Positions 62,530-64,000 of a stretch of 64,000 nt of DNA are shown here, piece by piece. The notes under the pieces were generated by a model. It did not search any database, was not told the DNA's origin, and worked only from the letters and a program-made list of their open reading frames with translations. Position numbers and translations under genes: made by a program. The stretch is taken from the NCBI RefSeq assembly GCF_031951985.1, contig NZ_JAVLVU010000001.1, positions 2,666,001-2,730,000 on the forward strand, given 5' to 3'. The number at the start of each line of letters is the position of its first letter. Position 1 is the stretch's first letter. The stretch comes from Mucilaginibacter terrae (GTDB lineage Bacteria > Bacteroidota > Bacteroidia > Sphingobacteriales > Sphingobacteriaceae).

Positions 62530-63864
62530 TTATTGTATGTTAATGTTGCCTGTAATTTGTTTCAGGGTGGTTTCGGCAGCCTTTACCTGGTATTCGGCAT
62601 CATAAAATACGCCGGTAGCATTTAAATAATTACGTTGTGCTTCGCGAATTTCTAATGGTGTGATAGTACCTATGCGGTATTTTTCTAATGATATTTCTAA
62701 GCTTTTACGGGCCAGCTCCACATTGGCCTGCCCTACCCTGATCAGTTCCAGCCCCGACAGGTAGGCGCTGTACAGCTGCCCAATTTGCGCCTCCAGATTA
62801 GTGCGTGCGCGCTCTATACTAATTTTCGAACTCTCTATTTGCAATTTGGCATTACGTTCGCGCCGCCACTGATTAAAGCCATCAAATATGTTGATGCTTG
62901 CCGTTAAGCCATAGTTTAACCCACGTGAGTTTTGCACCCGGGCAAAACCTGCCGGGTTTTTACTATTGCTCCAGGTATAACCGGTATTAACCGCAATTTG
63001 CGGGTAACGGGTTGATTTTACCTGCCTGAGATTAATTTCAGAAAGGCGCTGTTCTATGTTAGCCAGTAACAACGTTGGGTTTTGCGATTGTGCCTCATTA
63101 ATAATGTTGCCCAGCATAAGTTTTTGGTCAACTATAATGGTATCGGCCACATTAAACTCAGTTTGCGGGTTACGGGCCAGTATACGGTTTAGTTCTACCT
63201 TACTGGCTTTAAAGGTTTGCTGCTGACTGATCAGGGTTGCCGTATCGGTATTTAACGCCACCTGGGCATTGTATACATCTAAACGAGCCACGGCACCTGC
63301 ATTGAAACGATCGGTTGAGTAGCGTATTTGCTTGCGTGATATATCAATAACACCCTGCAAAGCTTTTATTTGCTTTTGCTGGTTTACCAGGTCATAATAC
63401 GTGATGATGATATTGGCAACCGTGCGCTGTATGGTATCGCGCAGGCGGGTTTGCGCCAGTTGGTCTTGCTGCTTAAACTGATCGTACGTGGCAAACATGT
63501 TAAAGCCATCAAAAATAGTCCAGTTAAGGTTTGCCCCGTAGTTAGTACCGGTATTGTTGGCATTATTAATACGGTTTACGGTATTATCGCTACGGGTTTG
63601 CGTGGTGGTTTGTATACTGTTACTTTGGGTAAAGGTACCGGCCACACTGGGCAACATACCTGCATTGCCAATGGTTACGTTGTTTTTGGCTATGGCTGTT
63701 GAGTTTTTCGATAGCTTAATATCGTAATTATTTTGCAGGGCAACTTCCAACGCTTCTTTAAGCGTAAGCTGTGCAACATTGGGCACCTTGGTTTCCTGAG
63801 CTTTTACTCCTGTAACTGCCGCAAGCAAACCTATTATAAGGCATGTGAATTTATTTATTTTCAT
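62530..63864 (-). CDS. tolC: TolC family outer-membrane efflux protein
   Basis: A 444-residue exported protein (signal 1-22) with two repeats of the TolC/OEP fold: long amphipathic helices (for example RTNLEAQIGQLYSAYLSGLEL) and the conserved LTLKEALEVALQNNYDIKL start. It forms the outer channel of a tripartite pump. The RND transporter gene ends ten bases upstream on the same strand, so the two share an operon. Confidence 0.9.
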   Translation of the reverse strand: MKINKFTCLIIGLLAAVTGVKAQETKVPNVAQLTLKEALEVALQNNYDIKLSKNSTAIAKNNVTIGNAGMLPSVAGTFTQSNSIQTTTQTRSDNTVNRINNANNTGTNYGANLNWTIFDGFNMFATYDQFKQQDQLAQTRLRDTIQRTVANIIITYYDLVNQQKQIKALQGVIDISRKQIRYSTDRFNAGAVARLDVYNAQVALNTDTATLISQQQTFKASKVELNRILARNPQTEFNVADTIIVDQKLMLGNIINEAQSQNPTLLLANIEQRLSEINLRQVKSTRYPQIAVNTGYTWSNSKNPAGFARVQNSRGLNYGLTASINIFDGFNQWRRERNAKLQIESSKISIERARTNLEAQIGQLYSAYLSGLELIRVGQANVELARKSLEISLEKYRIGTITPLEIREAQRNYLNATGVFYDAEYQVKAAETTLKQITGNINIQ

Positions 63865-63873
63865 TAGGGCAGC

Positions 63874-64000
63874 TTACAGGTTTTCAATTAGTAAAGGTTC
63901 TTTGTGTACTTCTTCGTCAGGTTCCTTATCCGGATCGCGACGGGTTTTAGATGCCAGCAATACGTACATCATTGGTATAACATACAGCGTTAGTATGAGC
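63874..64000 (-). CDS. RND efflux transporter, C-terminal end (runs off the right edge)
   Basis: The last 41 codons of a minus-strand gene read LILTLYVIPMMYVLLASK and then a charged tail, RRDPDKEPDEEVHKEP. This is the end of the last membrane helix and cytoplasmic tail typical of AcrB-type RND pumps. The tolC gene ten bases downstream supports this. Substrate class (drug or metal) cannot be told from this part. Confidence 0.75.
   Translation of the reverse strand, partial: LILTLYVIPMMYVLLASKTRRDPDKEPDEEVHKEPLLIENL

Overview
The window looks like chromosomal DNA of a Bacteroidota bacterium of the Sphingobacteriaceae, most likely Mucilaginibacter or a close relative. This is an inference from gene families (HYC_CC_PP protein, mitochondrial-type aconitase, fused RibBA, one LptF/G-type permease, Bacteroidota-style TonB receptor, DUF6600 and TamB proteins), from promoter-like motifs close to TAnnTTTG, from weak Shine-Dalgarno signals and from moderate GC. 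There is no rRNA, CRISPR array, prophage or autonomous transposon. I find one intact tRNA.

Layout. 1-7250: a sensor histidine kinase, a BcsB-like periplasmic protein, a GT2 synthase carrying a GspE/MshE-type N-terminal domain, and a polytopic membrane protein, together resembling an exopolysaccharide synthase locus. 7390-12380: a DoxX-like protein, a CocE-type hydrolase and an M1 peptidase. 12500-20500: aconitase, methionine aminopeptidase, and a minus-strand run of GT39 transferase, beta-barrel protein, UBP zinc finger and a 33-residue membrane protein, separated by repeats. 20540-26180: SRPBCC protein, TlpA-like reductase, YkuK, an M13 peptidase lipoprotein, two tiny membrane or lipoprotein genes, and tsaD. 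26250-34050: a frameshifted TamB-like gene, ribBA, an LptF/G permease and a START-like protein. 34130-34710: a tRNA(CAU) cluster of one intact and two decayed copies around a GIY-YIG gene. 34790-44950: YgiD-like dioxygenase, PhnA, a BamA/TamA barrel, a PL4-type rhamnogalacturonan lyase with ThuA, PAP2 phosphatase and a TonB receptor. 45050-48160: small stress/metabolism genes with a broken DHFR-like gene, divergent from a GlxA-type regulator. 48800-51470: cbpA-cbpM and rarA. 51730-59120: secreted protein, 2OG oxygenase, DUF6600 protein with a giant Gln/Arg tail, FAD oxidoreductase, YfiT and a broken DUF4184 gene. 59240-61070: a likely copper/metal handling trio. 61230-64000: BadF/GlcNAc-kinase-type ATPase, response regulator, TolC and the end of an RND pump.

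The most unusual material is non-coding. A roughly 0.5-kb element with perfect 23-bp terminal inverted repeats is present in two long copies and one half copy, and encodes nothing convincing. A family of 80-100 bp palindromes with TGTCATTTCGA-like ends sits only at gene 3' ends or in convergent gaps. Two more palindrome families are present. Several genes (response regulator, HYC_CC_PP, LptF/G permease, GlxA regulator) have a -7-like promoter box 4-6 bases before the start codon, which suggests leaderless mRNAs.

Three conserved genes (TamB, DHFR-like, DUF4184) are each interrupted by what looks like a single-base indel, and the GIY-YIG gene has a disrupted N-terminus. This is either real gene decay or residual sequencing error, and the raw reads would decide.
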